43,134 nt of DNA from an uncultured Parabacteroides sp. (GCA_900770835.1 CAAGLQ010000033.1:1-43134); one strand, 5' to 3'. Shown: positions 1 through 7,886, counted from the first letter of the stretch. Numbers and translations: made by a program. Notes: generated by a model not told the origin, from the sequence alone.

Positions 1-1
1 A

Positions 2-79
2 GGCGGCGAAACCTCCGGAACATCCTTGGATGCGAAGGAGACGGTAGGAGAAATTCAAAGCTGTGATACTGGTAAATAG
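2..79 (+). CDS. Possible 3' end of an upstream gene (partial)
   Basis: An open frame enters from the left edge and reads GGETSGTSLDAKETVGEIQS, then five more residues, to a TAG stop at 77-79. The composition is acidic and protein-like, unlike the arginine-rich alternative frames. Only 25 codons are visible, so no family can be named and the frame could be chance. The rest of 80-170 shows no gene. Confidence 0.25.
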   Translation, partial: GGETSGTSLDAKETVGEIQSCDTGK

Positions 80-170
80 GTATAGGGCTTTACAAGTATT
101 TATAGTTTTGAAAGACCGGAAATTGATTACTTCGTTAGATAACGAGGATTAGGTGAACGCCAGCCGGAGG

Positions 171-1442
171 TTAGAGACCTCTCTGACCGGATTTCATTCT
201 TTGTATTTCCTTCTGCGGGTTATCATGCAATTTTACCGCCGGGCGGAGCTTGTGCAGGACGGCCTCCTCGTAACGAACGGTCTCGTTAAATAATTGGGCA
301 TTGCCCCAGTGACGGAAGACACCAAAGGATCCGTAGTGTGGGTCATAGTCCATCAAGAAGCCTCGCTTTTCCAACAAGTGGGTCAACATGGCGCTGGACT
401 CACAATACTCATCGAGGACCTGGACCTGCAAATCCAAGTTGCCATACTTCTCTGGCGTAGGGTAGATATTTTCATACTCGCTCCTATTTTCGGCGAGGTT
501 GACGTACTTGCCATCCCTATCGATCTTGCATTCCGCCAACCACCATGCGTCACTCCCCCACTCCCAGTTTTCATTAATAGCAGGCCCATAGGCCACGGTC
601 AGGTCGTTTAGACGATTGATGAGATCAGGTAAAGGGCGATCGACCCTGAGCGCCTCATGTATGGCTTGCCTGAATTCCGGGGCTTCATAGGCTTTGCAGA
701 AGATGGTTTCTGGATAGCCTATCATAGGACGACAGTTGTCATCCATCATCCAGATACGGTTTTTCCCATGGGCCTCGATCTTGGTTTCTCCATAAGCTAC
801 ACAGGCTGCCTTGCCCTCCATTTGTATACGGCAGTCATCATGGGCCTCGACAAAGGATTCATCCTGCGCAATGATCCGGAACGTGTCCGTGGCAATCAGA
901 TGGGTATGGTCATGGGTGGTGACAGTAGCTGACCGTCCCGTGACCTTAGCAGAGGCATCTCCAAACAAATCGAGGTTGCCACTACGCAAGAACTCAACTT
1001 TTGTTTGATCATAGGCTTGTAAGTGGACATACTCACCATCACTGATTGCGGTGGCGTGATCATGGCAATCGCCTGCGGTGTGGGAGTTCCACAGGAACAT
1101 TCGAGAGTGGTCATAGCTATGCCCCCTACCCTGTTCGATAGCGGCTTTTGCATTACCGAAGAACCAACCCTCTGCCTCAGGATGGTTTTGAGTGACATGA
1201 CCACCCACAAAGACGTATGGGCCGGGTGATTCAATACGATAGTAATCGTTTGGATCTGGCACATAGATCTGATGCTGACGCAATGTATCTGGATTGAACA
1301 GCTGCAACAGGTTTTGGGGATCAGACAACTGCTGCTTGAATGCCACTGGGTTTTGTTTGATTGCCTCAAGGCACTCACTCACACTGTCCCATGTGCCTTC
1401 AGGCTGGCACAGAGCTTGGGTGATTTCGTCAATTGATTTCAT
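171..1442 (-). CDS. Beta-helix-like repeat protein (paralogue 1)
   Basis: This 423-residue protein has no signal peptide or membrane segment. Roughly residues 70-240 consist of short alternating repeats of the type V-x-A-x-D/G-x-A/T-x-I (for example HDHTHLIATDTFRIIAQDES), the pattern expected of a stacked beta-helix. The C-terminal part (about 250-400) is rich in Trp, Tyr and acidic residues and is not recognised. It is a clear relative of the proteins at 27470-29182 and 31498-33219, sharing the helical N-terminus, the repeat style and a short basic C-terminal tail (here KSGQRGL). The start is supported by a -7 promoter motif 21 nt upstream. The gene appears monocistronic. No catalytic motif is visible; a scaffold or binding role is only a guess. 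Confidence 0.7.
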   Translation of the reverse strand: MKSIDEITQALCQPEGTWDSVSECLEAIKQNPVAFKQQLSDPQNLLQLFNPDTLRQHQIYVPDPNDYYRIESPGPYVFVGGHVTQNHPEAEGWFFGNAKAAIEQGRGHSYDHSRMFLWNSHTAGDCHDHATAISDGEYVHLQAYDQTKVEFLRSGNLDLFGDASAKVTGRSATVTTHDHTHLIATDTFRIIAQDESFVEAHDDCRIQMEGKAACVAYGETKIEAHGKNRIWMMDDNCRPMIGYPETIFCKAYEAPEFRQAIHEALRVDRPLPDLINRLNDLTVAYGPAINENWEWGSDAWWLAECKIDRDGKYVNLAENRSEYENIYPTPEKYGNLDLQVQVLDEYCESSAMLTHLLEKRGFLMDYDPHYGSFGVFRHWGNAQLFNETVRYEEAVLHKLRPAVKLHDNPQKEIQRMKSGQRGL

Positions 1443-1462
1443 AGTTCTTATAGGATTTTTGG

Positions 1463-1470
1463 CAAATGTA
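1463..1470 (-). promoter_or_regulatory. Bacteroidales -7 box for the beta-helix-like gene
   Basis: TACATTTG on the minus strand matches the Bacteroides sigma-AB -7 consensus TAnnTTTG and lies 21 nt upstream of the ATG at 1442. No good -33 TTTG is visible; two GGGGAAAA motifs lie immediately upstream (1473-1493). Confidence 0.5.
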
Positions 1471-1730
1471 GTGGGGAAAACAGTGGGGGAAAAGGAGGCT
1501 TGGCTTGAGCAAGGGTGATTTCGGAGTAATTAATGGTTATTAAGATTTGTTTAATGCAATAAAGGACGTATTGTCAACTACTTGATGAATGAAGAGGAAC
1601 CCTGATCCAGTTGGGTTTGAGTAGGTATTGCGTACATTCGAAAAGTAGGATTGAACGAGGTGTATTGTTTAGTAGAGTTGTTTCAATTGATACGTTGAAT
1701 GTAGCACCATTACTGAATAGAGAGGATGAC

Positions 1731-1831
1731 TTGGAGAAAATTGGGGAAAACTGGGGAAAACTGGGGAAAACTGGGGAAAACTGGAGAAAAGTGGGGAAAA
1801 GTGGGGAAAAATGGGGAAAACCTGGGGAATG
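1731..1831 (+). repeat. Tandem 10-bp repeat (NTGGRGAAAA)n
   Basis: Nine consecutive 10-bp units fill 1731-1820, each fitting NTGGRGAAAA (mostly CTGGGGAAAA, with TTGGAGAAAA, GTGGGGAAAA and ATGGGGAAAA variants), followed by a degenerate unit. The 10-bp period places every G-run on the same face of the DNA helix. Two further copies lie at 1473-1493. The small ORFs that cross it are a by-product of the repeat. Confidence 0.9.
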
Positions 1832-2110
1832 AGTTGGAAAATTTCCCCAAAATTTCGCCAGCTGATTATCTGTTAGTTAGGTTGCAATTGGAAAATAATT
1901 TTCCAAGATTTTCCAAGATTTTCTCCAAATCCAGAATGCGGTTATTTGAATAACTTCCGACTAAACTGAAATTGAATTGGAAAACTTTTGGTCCAATAAT
2001 TTACCATTTTATCCATTGCTATTCAAATGATTATATTGCGTTTGGAAAATATTCCCCAGTTTATGGGAATGATTCTCCAATTTTGGGGAAAATATTTTCC
2101 AATGTTTTCG
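1832..2110. repeat. Inverted and scattered copies of the GGRGAAAA motif
   Basis: After the direct array the same motif recurs in the opposite orientation: ATTTTCCAAG twice in tandem at 1899-1918 with a third degenerate unit, TTTCCCC near 1842, and mixed copies between 2044 and 2105. Two perfect palindromes are formed: TTGGAAAAT-A-ATTTTCCAA near 1888-1906, and GGAAAATATTTTCC near 2087-2100. The stretch is AT-rich and I see no convincing gene. The whole gap 1443-2218 holds only the promoter, these repeats and the serpin terminator. Confidence 0.65.
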
Positions 2111-2183
2111 ACTCGTACGGAGTATCGGGCCTGTGTTATGTACAAATTATTGGAAGTTCTCTATTTCGAGCGGACTGCAATCT

Positions 2184-2211
2184 CAGCCGCAAGAGAAATT
2201 TCCTGCGGCTG
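2184..2211 (-). terminator. Hairpin downstream of the serpin operon
   Basis: Arms CAGCCGCA (2184-2191) and TGCGGCTG (2204-2211) form a perfect 8-bp stem with a 12-nt loop. Outer CAAT/ATTG pairing can extend it past a small bulge. It starts 8 nt after the serpin stop. There is no strong U-run, so it is a terminator or 3'-stabilising hairpin. Confidence 0.6.
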
Positions 2212-2218
2212 ATTGTAA

Positions 2219-3619
2219 TCATTCCATTTTCTTCATAACTCCCATGAAAAGCAACTGACCAAACGTGCTCCGGATGGCAAAAGCAAAAGGTCGATCCAAC
2301 CGCATGGTCACCGTTTGTGGAATAACATCAGGGGGTGGACAGCCTGCCTCGCATTCCGCAAAGGTAATAGCAGCGGCCTCGGTTCCCTCCTCTTCTACCT
2401 GTATGACGCATTGCTGCTGGATCTGGTTGATATGTGCGGGCTCATTGGTGATGTTTGGCAAGGCGTCTTCTTTCTCAAATAGATCACCCAAGCCTAAATC
2501 GGTAAGTATTTCATTAAATGACAACGTGTTGTTAAACTTGAAGCGTGGCATGTACAGCTCTACTTCACGCATCTCCGTTTCACATTCAAGCCAATCCTTG
2601 TTTCCCACTATGCTGTCAAAGGACGTTTCAGCTTTGGGCAATACGATGACCATACAATAGTCCCTATAACGGTAGGGCAAATGCATCACCTGAAACGCAT
2701 CGGTCTCTGCGTAGGCGGATTCATCGATATTTTGGTACATCATCTCAACTTCTGTTTCCGAATCATCGGCATTGTGGAACGTATCGATGTCCGTTAGGGT
2801 CGGGTCAAACGGCTGGTCCCATTGGGCCTTCAAATAGATGGCATCCAGTACAACCATCAATGCTTCTTGACTGATTTTGGTGTCGAGCGTTTTGATCAGG
2901 GTATGTGTGGCATCTGATACCCACTTGTCCATACATTGTTTGGTCTCTGCTATTTGCGCAAAATCGGCAGGATGGATTTCCGCTGCAAACACGCTTTCCG
3001 ACACTTCACGATAATCGGCTTTGATGGTTCCCAAGATACGATCATACCACAGGCTTGATGCGTGCTCAAGGTGGAAATTTTCATCTTCTATAGTTTCTAG
3101 TGTATCACAGTATAGATTAAGGAGTTCTTCCACCTTTTCATAGATTGGGCTATCATCATCCATACCCGCTTGGAGCATTTCAAGAATATGACATAGTCCG
3201 GCCGGAGAATAGATAAGGTTGCCTTTCTCCTTTTTCAGTAGTTGTTGCGTGATCGTTGCGGCAAACGCATAAATGTTAGATGCAGTAGAATCATCTATCA
3301 CTATCTCATCTCCAGGATAAAATGCACCCAAATAGGCTTTTTCAAGGACATCAAATTCAGGAGCCTCTTCAAACTGGTCGATGTTAGCCTTACAAAGCTC
3401 TTCTTCTAACATCAAGTCATCTACAACAGGCTTGCCATCTTGTTTCAGTTTGTCTAAGGAATCCTGGAGATAGCGCAACTCTGCCTCACATTTGGGACAG
3501 GTACCGGCGCAATCTCCTTGGTGGGTGCATTCTTCTATTTCAAACGGAATGTGGTTTGCATCTGCAATTCGCTTGCGGCATTCCGTTAGCATTCGGCATT
3601 TTGTTTTTCCTCTTTCCAT
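2219..3619 (-). CDS. Serpin with cysteine-rich N-terminal extension
   Basis: This 466-residue protein is a protease inhibitor of the serpin fold preceded by a ~90-residue extension. The serpin core runs from about residue 105 to the end. The hinge EEGTEAAA (about 410-417) has the small residues typical of inhibitory serpins, and the shutter/C-terminal segment DRPFAFAIRSTFGQLLFMGV is intact. Counting 17 residues from the hinge Glu puts the scissile bond near AG|C in a loop containing two cysteines. The extension has Cys at 8, 14, 31, 37, 41 and 44 (CTHQGDCAGTCPKCEAE), a motif I associate with N-termini of other Bacteroidota proteins. No signal peptide is visible, so export is uncertain. It is the last gene of a four-gene operon and starts 2 nt after the radical SAM gene. 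Confidence 0.9.
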   Translation of the reverse strand: MERGKTKCRMLTECRKRIADANHIPFEIEECTHQGDCAGTCPKCEAELRYLQDSLDKLKQDGKPVVDDLMLEEELCKANIDQFEEAPEFDVLEKAYLGAFYPGDEIVIDDSTASNIYAFAATITQQLLKKEKGNLIYSPAGLCHILEMLQAGMDDDSPIYEKVEELLNLYCDTLETIEDENFHLEHASSLWYDRILGTIKADYREVSESVFAAEIHPADFAQIAETKQCMDKWVSDATHTLIKTLDTKISQEALMVVLDAIYLKAQWDQPFDPTLTDIDTFHNADDSETEVEMMYQNIDESAYAETDAFQVMHLPYRYRDYCMVIVLPKAETSFDSIVGNKDWLECETEMREVELYMPRFKFNNTLSFNEILTDLGLGDLFEKEDALPNITNEPAHINQIQQQCVIQVEEEGTEAAAITFAECEAGCPPPDVIPQTVTMRLDRPFAFAIRSTFGQLLFMGVMKKME

Positions 3620-3621
3620 AA

Positions 3622-4242
3622 CTAATGCGTCTTTATGATGTATTTGAACTTGTCTATCTGACTCACTCCCATCTTTCGAAGGAGTGCGGTACTCTTCTCG
3701 ACATCCTCTTCCGTGTTATACATGGGTATCAACGGCACCCTTGCTGTTATATCGGCCTTTGTGTCGAGTAAGCGCTGGAGATTTTGGATGACCAATGCGT
3801 TATCCCTGCCGGTATATGCTTGGTAGATTGTGGGGTTCATATCCTTGATATCCACAATCCATTGGTCAACTATATTTTCCAATGCCTTAACCATAACTGT
3901 TGGGACATTAAGTGAGGTCTCTATGTTGAGCTTCCATCGGTTTCCATTGGCTATACAAAGCTGATGGAAGTGGAGTATCTGGCGGTAAGACAAGAGCGGC
4001 TCTCCACCTCCAAACGTGACTCCACCAGCCGTTGCTCGGAAATACAGGTCATCCCGGCTTATTTCCGTGTACAATGCCTCGGGTGAGAGACGTTTCCACA
4101 TACCCTTCGCTGACAGGGCTTGCGGATTGAGACAATACTTGCAGTGGAGTGGACAGCCGTGGAATAACACTAACGTTGTGATGCCTGAACCATCCATACC
4201 TATGCGGTGTCTGTTGATGCCTATCAGTCGAGAGGTTTTCAT
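3622..4242 (-). CDS. Small radical SAM activase-like enzyme
   Basis: This 206-residue protein has the CxxxCxxC cluster-binding motif CPLHCKYC (Cys 30, 34, 37) and the SAM-binding segment GGVTFGGGEP (about 73-82). The layout matches pyruvate-formate-lyase/anaerobic nucleotide reductase activating enzymes. No extra [4Fe-4S] ferredoxin or SPASM domain is visible, so it is the minimal 4Fe-4S type. It should cleave SAM to a 5'-deoxyadenosyl radical in the cytoplasm. No glycyl-radical enzyme is encoded in the window. It sits 2 nt upstream of the cysteine-rich serpin and 10 nt downstream of the gene at 4253-4840, so its substrate may be an operon partner; that is inference. Confidence 0.88.
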   Translation of the reverse strand: MKTSRLIGINRHRIGMDGSGITTLVLFHGCPLHCKYCLNPQALSAKGMWKRLSPEALYTEISRDDLYFRATAGGVTFGGGEPLLSYRQILHFHQLCIANGNRWKLNIETSLNVPTVMVKALENIVDQWIVDIKDMNPTIYQAYTGRDNALVIQNLQRLLDTKADITARVPLIPMYNTEEDVEKSTALLRKMGVSQIDKFKYIIKTH

Positions 4243-4252
4243 TGTCTATGAA

Positions 4253-4840
4253 TTAGATAACTGATGCCGTGTATCTCCAGAGTCGCTCATCTCCGATTTC
4301 TTTTGTTTTGGTGGAGAAGATCCTCTTCATTGGGGCTTGTATGGACTTTTGTAGATAACTATCCGAATAGGGGTCATCATCGTGCCACTTAATGCGGAAT
4401 TGACCATCTCGCAACATATTGGCTCCACCAAAGAGGTAGTCCCATAAGAAACGGGGATGGGTCTCGATCTTCGTTCTTCCCTGCTCGATGACCTCGAATT
4501 CACGGATCAAGAAGGAGGCGTGATAGCTATGATGCTCTACATCATCGAATAGTATATCGACACCAAACTCATGGGGACACAGGGCTCCCACCTCATAGAA
4601 AAAGTTCTCCTTGCCCTTAAGCAACTTTCTGGGGTCTTGAATGCCTTCATCCTCGTGATAATAGAATTCTATGCTTCTGATAAGGATGCGGTATTCACAC
4701 TCTTCCCCTTTGTTCACCACGAAACAACCTGAATAGAAAGCCGCTTTAGCTATCTTTTCAAATTGGGTGGGCAGGTTGTCGATGTTCCCACTCGCACCGT
4801 TGAAACGGCTGATGGCCTTGTATAGTCTTGATTGTACCAT
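4253..4840 (-). CDS. Conserved hypothetical protein in serpin/rSAM operon
   Basis: This 195-residue cytoplasmic-looking protein has no signal peptide. Its middle, IRSIEFYYHEDEGIQDP (about 52-70) followed by an FGVDILFDD segment, recalls proteins distantly related to 3-methyladenine DNA glycosylase folds, but I cannot confirm the family. It begins 46 nt after the deiminase gene and ends 10 nt before the radical SAM gene, so all four are very likely co-transcribed. No catalytic residues can be assigned. Confidence 0.7.
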   Translation of the reverse strand: MVQSRLYKAISRFNGASGNIDNLPTQFEKIAKAAFYSGCFVVNKGEECEYRILIRSIEFYYHEDEGIQDPRKLLKGKENFFYEVGALCPHEFGVDILFDDVEHHSYHASFLIREFEVIEQGRTKIETHPRFLWDYLFGGANMLRDGQFRIKWHDDDPYSDSYLQKSIQAPMKRIFSTKTKEIGDERLWRYTASVI

Positions 4841-4886
4841 AGCTGTATTGTTCCTCTGTTTTCTAATAACACCAGCTGATGGGTTT

Positions 4887-5789
4887 TTATTGTCTTTTGC
4901 GTCTGCTGTGATCGTACAGTGTCCATGTGAGACAATTCAAAGCACCACCATATTGCGCTATGAAATCGCGCATCTGAATCTGGTAGATGTTACCTGAATG
5001 TTGTGGAAACAGGTGACGGTATTGTTCCAAGGCTTCAGCATCGGTAACGGTGTTGCCGATACCGGGGATGATCGTGAAGTGCTGCGTCTGAAGGCTATTG
5101 ATGTACGCCCAGCTGAGTTCGTCATAGGTGCTCAATTGTAGCTCAATCACTTCGAAGTGTTGGATCAGGGTGTCATACATCTGGTTGGCTATGTCATTAT
5201 CGTACAGCTCAAGATTCACCAACACCCTTGGTTTGCCTGTCTGGGTGACACCAACATATCGAACTATGCCGTCGGTATGACCGAAGGTATCTTTTCTATC
5301 CCAGGGTAGCCATACGATGTGCAATTGGGGCTCATGAAATGCCTCTCGCAACTGCTGCTCTATTTGTTCCCTGCTGTACCTGCGATTTTCGATAATCGCC
5401 TTCTCAGTCATGACAAGGTAATTGTCCTTTGTAATGTGCTGATGACCTTTGCAGAAGACCATGTTGCCTCCATCGATGACTAATGGGAGTTTGATCATGT
5501 GGTCTGCGTTTGCATATGAACATTTGCTGATTACATCATCTATATCAGTGATGTATGACTGTTGGTTGATCAGATAATCAGGATTGTAGATGTACTGTAC
5601 GAACAGGTTCTCATCGATTTGTATCGGCATGAAGTCTCTGACCCAATAGTCCCTGGTGTGCGAGGCTGTGCTGACTGTCGTGCTACAAGAGCGGGCTATC
5701 ATGCCAATTTGAGCATATAACTCCTTAAAATCATTTCTGAAGAGGCTGGAGAATATGACTATATTCTTTTCTAATTCAGTGTATAGCAT
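4887..5789 (-). CDS. Agmatine deiminase / peptidylarginine deiminase family protein
   Basis: This protein hydrolyses a guanidino group (agmatine or peptidyl-arginine) to ureido plus ammonia by the guanidino-modifying enzyme fold. Numbered from the preferred ATG (300 residues), the motifs are TRDYWVRDF (about 45-53), DGGN (106-109), the catalytic FGHTDG (His171, Asp173) and the nucleophile in GGALNCLTW (Cys286). It has no signal peptide, unlike secreted Porphyromonas PPAD, so agmatine-type or intracellular activity is more likely. An upstream in-frame GTG at 5855 would give 322 residues, but the -7 box TAACTTTG lies downstream of it at 5835-5842, so ATG 5789 is preferred. It is first in the operon that ends with the serpin. 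Confidence 0.87.
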   Translation of the reverse strand: MLYTELEKNIVIFSSLFRNDFKELYAQIGMIARSCSTTVSTASHTRDYWVRDFMPIQIDENLFVQYIYNPDYLINQQSYITDIDDVISKCSYANADHMIKLPLVIDGGNMVFCKGHQHITKDNYLVMTEKAIIENRRYSREQIEQQLREAFHEPQLHIVWLPWDRKDTFGHTDGIVRYVGVTQTGKPRVLVNLELYDNDIANQMYDTLIQHFEVIELQLSTYDELSWAYINSLQTQHFTIIPGIGNTVTDAEALEQYRHLFPQHSGNIYQIQMRDFIAQYGGALNCLTWTLYDHSRRKRQ

Positions 5790-5834
5790 ACGATGGCAAC
5801 TTGAAACAATGAGGGTATGGATGAATTGTGTCCG

Positions 5835-5842
5835 CAAAGTTA
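5835..5842 (-). promoter_or_regulatory. -7 box for the deiminase-rSAM-serpin operon
   Basis: TAACTTTG on the minus strand fits the TAnnTTTG consensus. It lies 45 nt upstream of ATG 5789 and inside the longer GTG-initiated frame, which decides the start choice. No clear -33 TTTG is seen. Confidence 0.5.
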
Positions 5843-5998
5843 ATGGTCTGTTCACCTTTTTGATGCTGTGGTTGGTTTAATTCAAGTTAAGAGTATGATG
5901 TTTGTTTGTTATTGATTTTCTGAATATTATATGTATGATTTATATACTGTTAGATTTACTGTTTTTAGGTGTTTGAGGGTAGGCAATTGGGATGCATT

Positions 5999-6154
5999 TT
6001 AGTAGTATTCGATATTGGTGTGAGTAGATAGACTGTGAATTTGACATATCACAAAGAAGTGACCCTCTCGATAGAGACGCACCGTACCCGATACGTCCCT
6101 AGAGGTCAATACCTCAGCAGCTAATTTCTGCTCAATATTCGAAATCTTATTCAT
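5999..6154 (-). CDS. Small ORF after fimbrillin tip; possible truncated DGR-accessory-like gene
   Basis: An ATG at 6154 opens a 51-residue frame beginning MNKISNIEQKLAAEVLTSRD with a central VRLYREGHFFVIC. The central part resembles the LLFRVGDFYE-type segment of MutS domain I, and MutS-like small proteins are known DGR accessories; the match is by eye and weak. It lies 83 nt past the stop of the lectin-tipped fimbrillin, beyond the conserved hairpin. It is far shorter than any such accessory protein and the C-terminus (HSLSTHTNIEYY) looks like a degraded end. A longer in-frame start at 6307 would overlap the fimbrillin antisense and is unlikely. From 5856 to 5998 I see no template repeat or reverse transcriptase. 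Confidence 0.35.
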   Translation of the reverse strand: MNKISNIEQKLAAEVLTSRDVSGTVRLYREGHFFVICQIHSLSTHTNIEYY

Positions 6155-6190
6155 TATGCAAATACAAATATTCAATACCTTATAATAAGC

Positions 6191-6216
6191 GCCCGCGCAA
6201 GCGAAAAGGCGCGGGC
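6191..6216 (-). other. GC-rich hairpin downstream of lectin-tip segment
   Basis: Arms GCCCGCGC (6191-6198) and GCGCGGGC (6209-6216) form a perfect 8-bp stem with a 10-nt loop. On the minus strand it begins 21 nt after the fimbrillin stop. No U-run follows. It has the same geometry, loop sequence (CTTTTCGC) and position as the hairpins at 39628 and 41699, with a compensatory A-T to C-G pair change. Confidence 0.8.
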
Positions 6217-6237
6217 AGATAGGAAACAGAAGCAATG

Positions 6238-6900
6238 TTAGATTGCCCGGACCAACCGCAGTCGGCTGTAGCTGTTCTTGTAGCCGGATACGTTCACGTA
6301 GCCACATGAGAAGTCCACGTACAATGCATAGTTGGAACTGTGCTCAGACGAACTCCAATAAGTGTTTGTCGAAAATTGCGTGCCTGACACTTTATCTAAT
6401 AGCTCATTCAACTCGGTCATCTTTAAGAACATAAACGCCAACTCACCGCAAGAAGGCACGAACCAGTCAGTATGACTCTCATTGATTGAAGAGTTGCCTC
6501 TGAATTCAATGACGGCTTTTGCGAGTGTATAGTCTTGCACTATGTCGTCAGTAGTTTGGGCCTCTATAATCAGCTTGGTGTTTTCCTGGCCGTTGAAATC
6601 GGAAAGGGCAGCCGTGGCGTTTGTGTATGTTGACCATTGAGTCCAGTCACCATCTATGTGTGTACTACCATCCCAAGAACCATCAGCCTTTGGTAGATAA
6701 CCACTACTATTTGTGCCATCAGTCGTGGAGTAGTTGGTTAAGCCATTAATATCTTTTGGGCTATTTTTCCACCAGTAAACCGTGAAAGCGCCATCGTATC
6801 CTGTAGCGTTTGTTTTGGCAACCTGATAGGCCTTACCATTCAACACAAATGCCACACCTGTCAAAGTCTCAGAGGTTGTTGAAGCCTCTACATACGCCAT
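6238..6900 (-). CDS. C-terminal C-type-lectin-like part of an interrupted fimbrillin
   Basis: This 220-residue frame is in phase with the upstream fimbrillin and is separated from it only by one amber codon at 6916-6918. Aligned with the intact genes at 37857 and 39922 it continues the same protein: DGVYAV-stop-EDGTP here against DGVYVVKSDGTP there. The C-terminal ~80 residues, from HTDWFVPSCGEL to YWSSSEHSS...RLRLVRAI, are the Lcl/Fib-succ-major (C-type-lectin-like) fold that forms adhesive tips. Residues from YWSSSE to the end are the putative variable segment (6241-6360). An AGGAGG lies 12 nt before the ATG at 6900, so independent initiation is possible, but without a signal peptide the product would stay in the cytoplasm. 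Confidence 0.7.
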   Translation of the reverse strand: MAYVEASTTSETLTGVAFVLNGKAYQVAKTNATGYDGAFTVYWWKNSPKDINGLTNYSTTDGTNSSGYLPKADGSWDGSTHIDGDWTQWSTYTNATAALSDFNGQENTKLIIEAQTTDDIVQDYTLAKAVIEFRGNSSINESHTDWFVPSCGELAFMFLKMTELNELLDKVSGTQFSTNTYWSSSEHSSNYALYVDFSCGYVNVSGYKNSYSRLRLVRAI

Positions 6901-6915
6901 AGGTGTACCATCCTC

Positions 6916-7860
6916 CTAAACTGCATAGACACCGTCTGTTAATGTCTGCCAGTTTTCGAATTTCACATCCATATTTGTCTCAGCCAGATCATCCCAATCC
7001 GTCATGGTCACCTCATTAATTGTGAGACCTGCTGTGATGTTGACAGTCAGCTTGTAGTTATACACCTTCCCGGCCACTAATGTAACATTGGAGAGGGACG
7101 ACTTGTAGGTCTTGCCATCCATGGTCACTTTGAATGTCAAATCAGATGTGTTCCCTGTCGGTACTACCCAGTGGTCATAGGTCAATGCGGACGCACTTAA
7201 TTCGCCAACATTCGTTTGTACTAATTGGCTGCCCTCTCCGGTGTAAGCTCCGATGGTACTTTCTTTCAAGTTCAGGGTTGCCCCGGTTGCCCAGCTATTG
7301 CCATCAATGGTTACCTTTGAGATCGTACCATGGTCTGAGTCATTCACACGTACGATCTTGATACGGATGATGCTCATAGCGTGTTGCAAGGAGAAGGGTG
7401 CGGTAGCGTTTTGGAAATCCAAATTCTCCACCGGTGCAGAATACATCCAGTCCGTACCATCATTGGTAATGGGGATGGAGGTTAAGTCATTATAGGATGC
7501 CTGCCGTGGGTAGTAGGCGTAAGCTGTAGCTGTCTCCGAATTCAGATAGACAGGTGTACTTGGATCGACAGTCCACGTAGTGGCATTGGTCTCCCCTGTA
7601 CCGGTGTACTTGATGTTGTTGTAGGGATTGTCGGTCACATAATTGCTACCGTCTGGTTTGGTAACAAACACGCCGAGTTCGGAATCTGGGGGTAGTAGCG
7701 TACCTTTCACTTGTGATTTAGTGGTTGGATTGGCTATTACGTTGATACTCAGGGGCGTTTTACCCTCCCCTACCGCCTGATTATCAAGCTGTTGTAGCTC
7801 ATCCTGGCAGGCTACGAACAGGAGCGTTAGGGCTCCTAATAGAAATAGGTTTGTTTTCAT
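6916..7860 (-). CDS. Fimbrillin-family lipoprotein, N-terminal part (amber-interrupted)
   Basis: This 314-residue protein has a lipoprotein signal (LLFVAC, Cys about 18) and a two-lobed fimbrillin body. The recognisable FimA/Mfa-like stretches are the ELGVFVT strand, the YAYYPRQ segment and the TDLTFKVTMDGKTYKS-type C-lobe. Such proteins are lipidated, exported and assembled into surface fimbriae after strand removal. The frame ends at TAG (6916-6918) exactly where its paralogues read Lys and continue into the lectin tip, so this is most simply a nonsense-mutated 541-codon gene (6238-7860). The truncated product lacks the tip but keeps the fimbrillin body. A -7 box lies at 7887-7894. Confidence 0.8.
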   Translation of the reverse strand: MKTNLFLLGALTLLFVACQDELQQLDNQAVGEGKTPLSINVIANPTTKSQVKGTLLPPDSELGVFVTKPDGSNYVTDNPYNNIKYTGTGETNATTWTVDPSTPVYLNSETATAYAYYPRQASYNDLTSIPITNDGTDWMYSAPVENLDFQNATAPFSLQHAMSIIRIKIVRVNDSDHGTISKVTIDGNSWATGATLNLKESTIGAYTGEGSQLVQTNVGELSASALTYDHWVVPTGNTSDLTFKVTMDGKTYKSSLSNVTLVAGKVYNYKLTVNITAGLTINEVTMTDWDDLAETNMDVKFENWQTLTDGVYAV

Positions 7861-7886
7861 AATTACTTGGTTTTAGTACCTGAGGG

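Noticed and set aside
1611..1953. Plus-strand ORFs of Gly-Lys-rich repeats (73 and 75 residues)
   Set aside because: They are translations of the 10-bp DNA repeat; no promoter or homology, and the composition is a by-product.
2265..2660. 131-residue plus-strand ORF inside the serpin gene
   Set aside because: Antisense shadow of a well-supported gene; low-complexity Ser/Met composition.
5790..5855. GTG start of the deiminase giving 322 residues
   Set aside because: The promoter TAACTTTG lies inside that extension; ATG 5789 is preferred.
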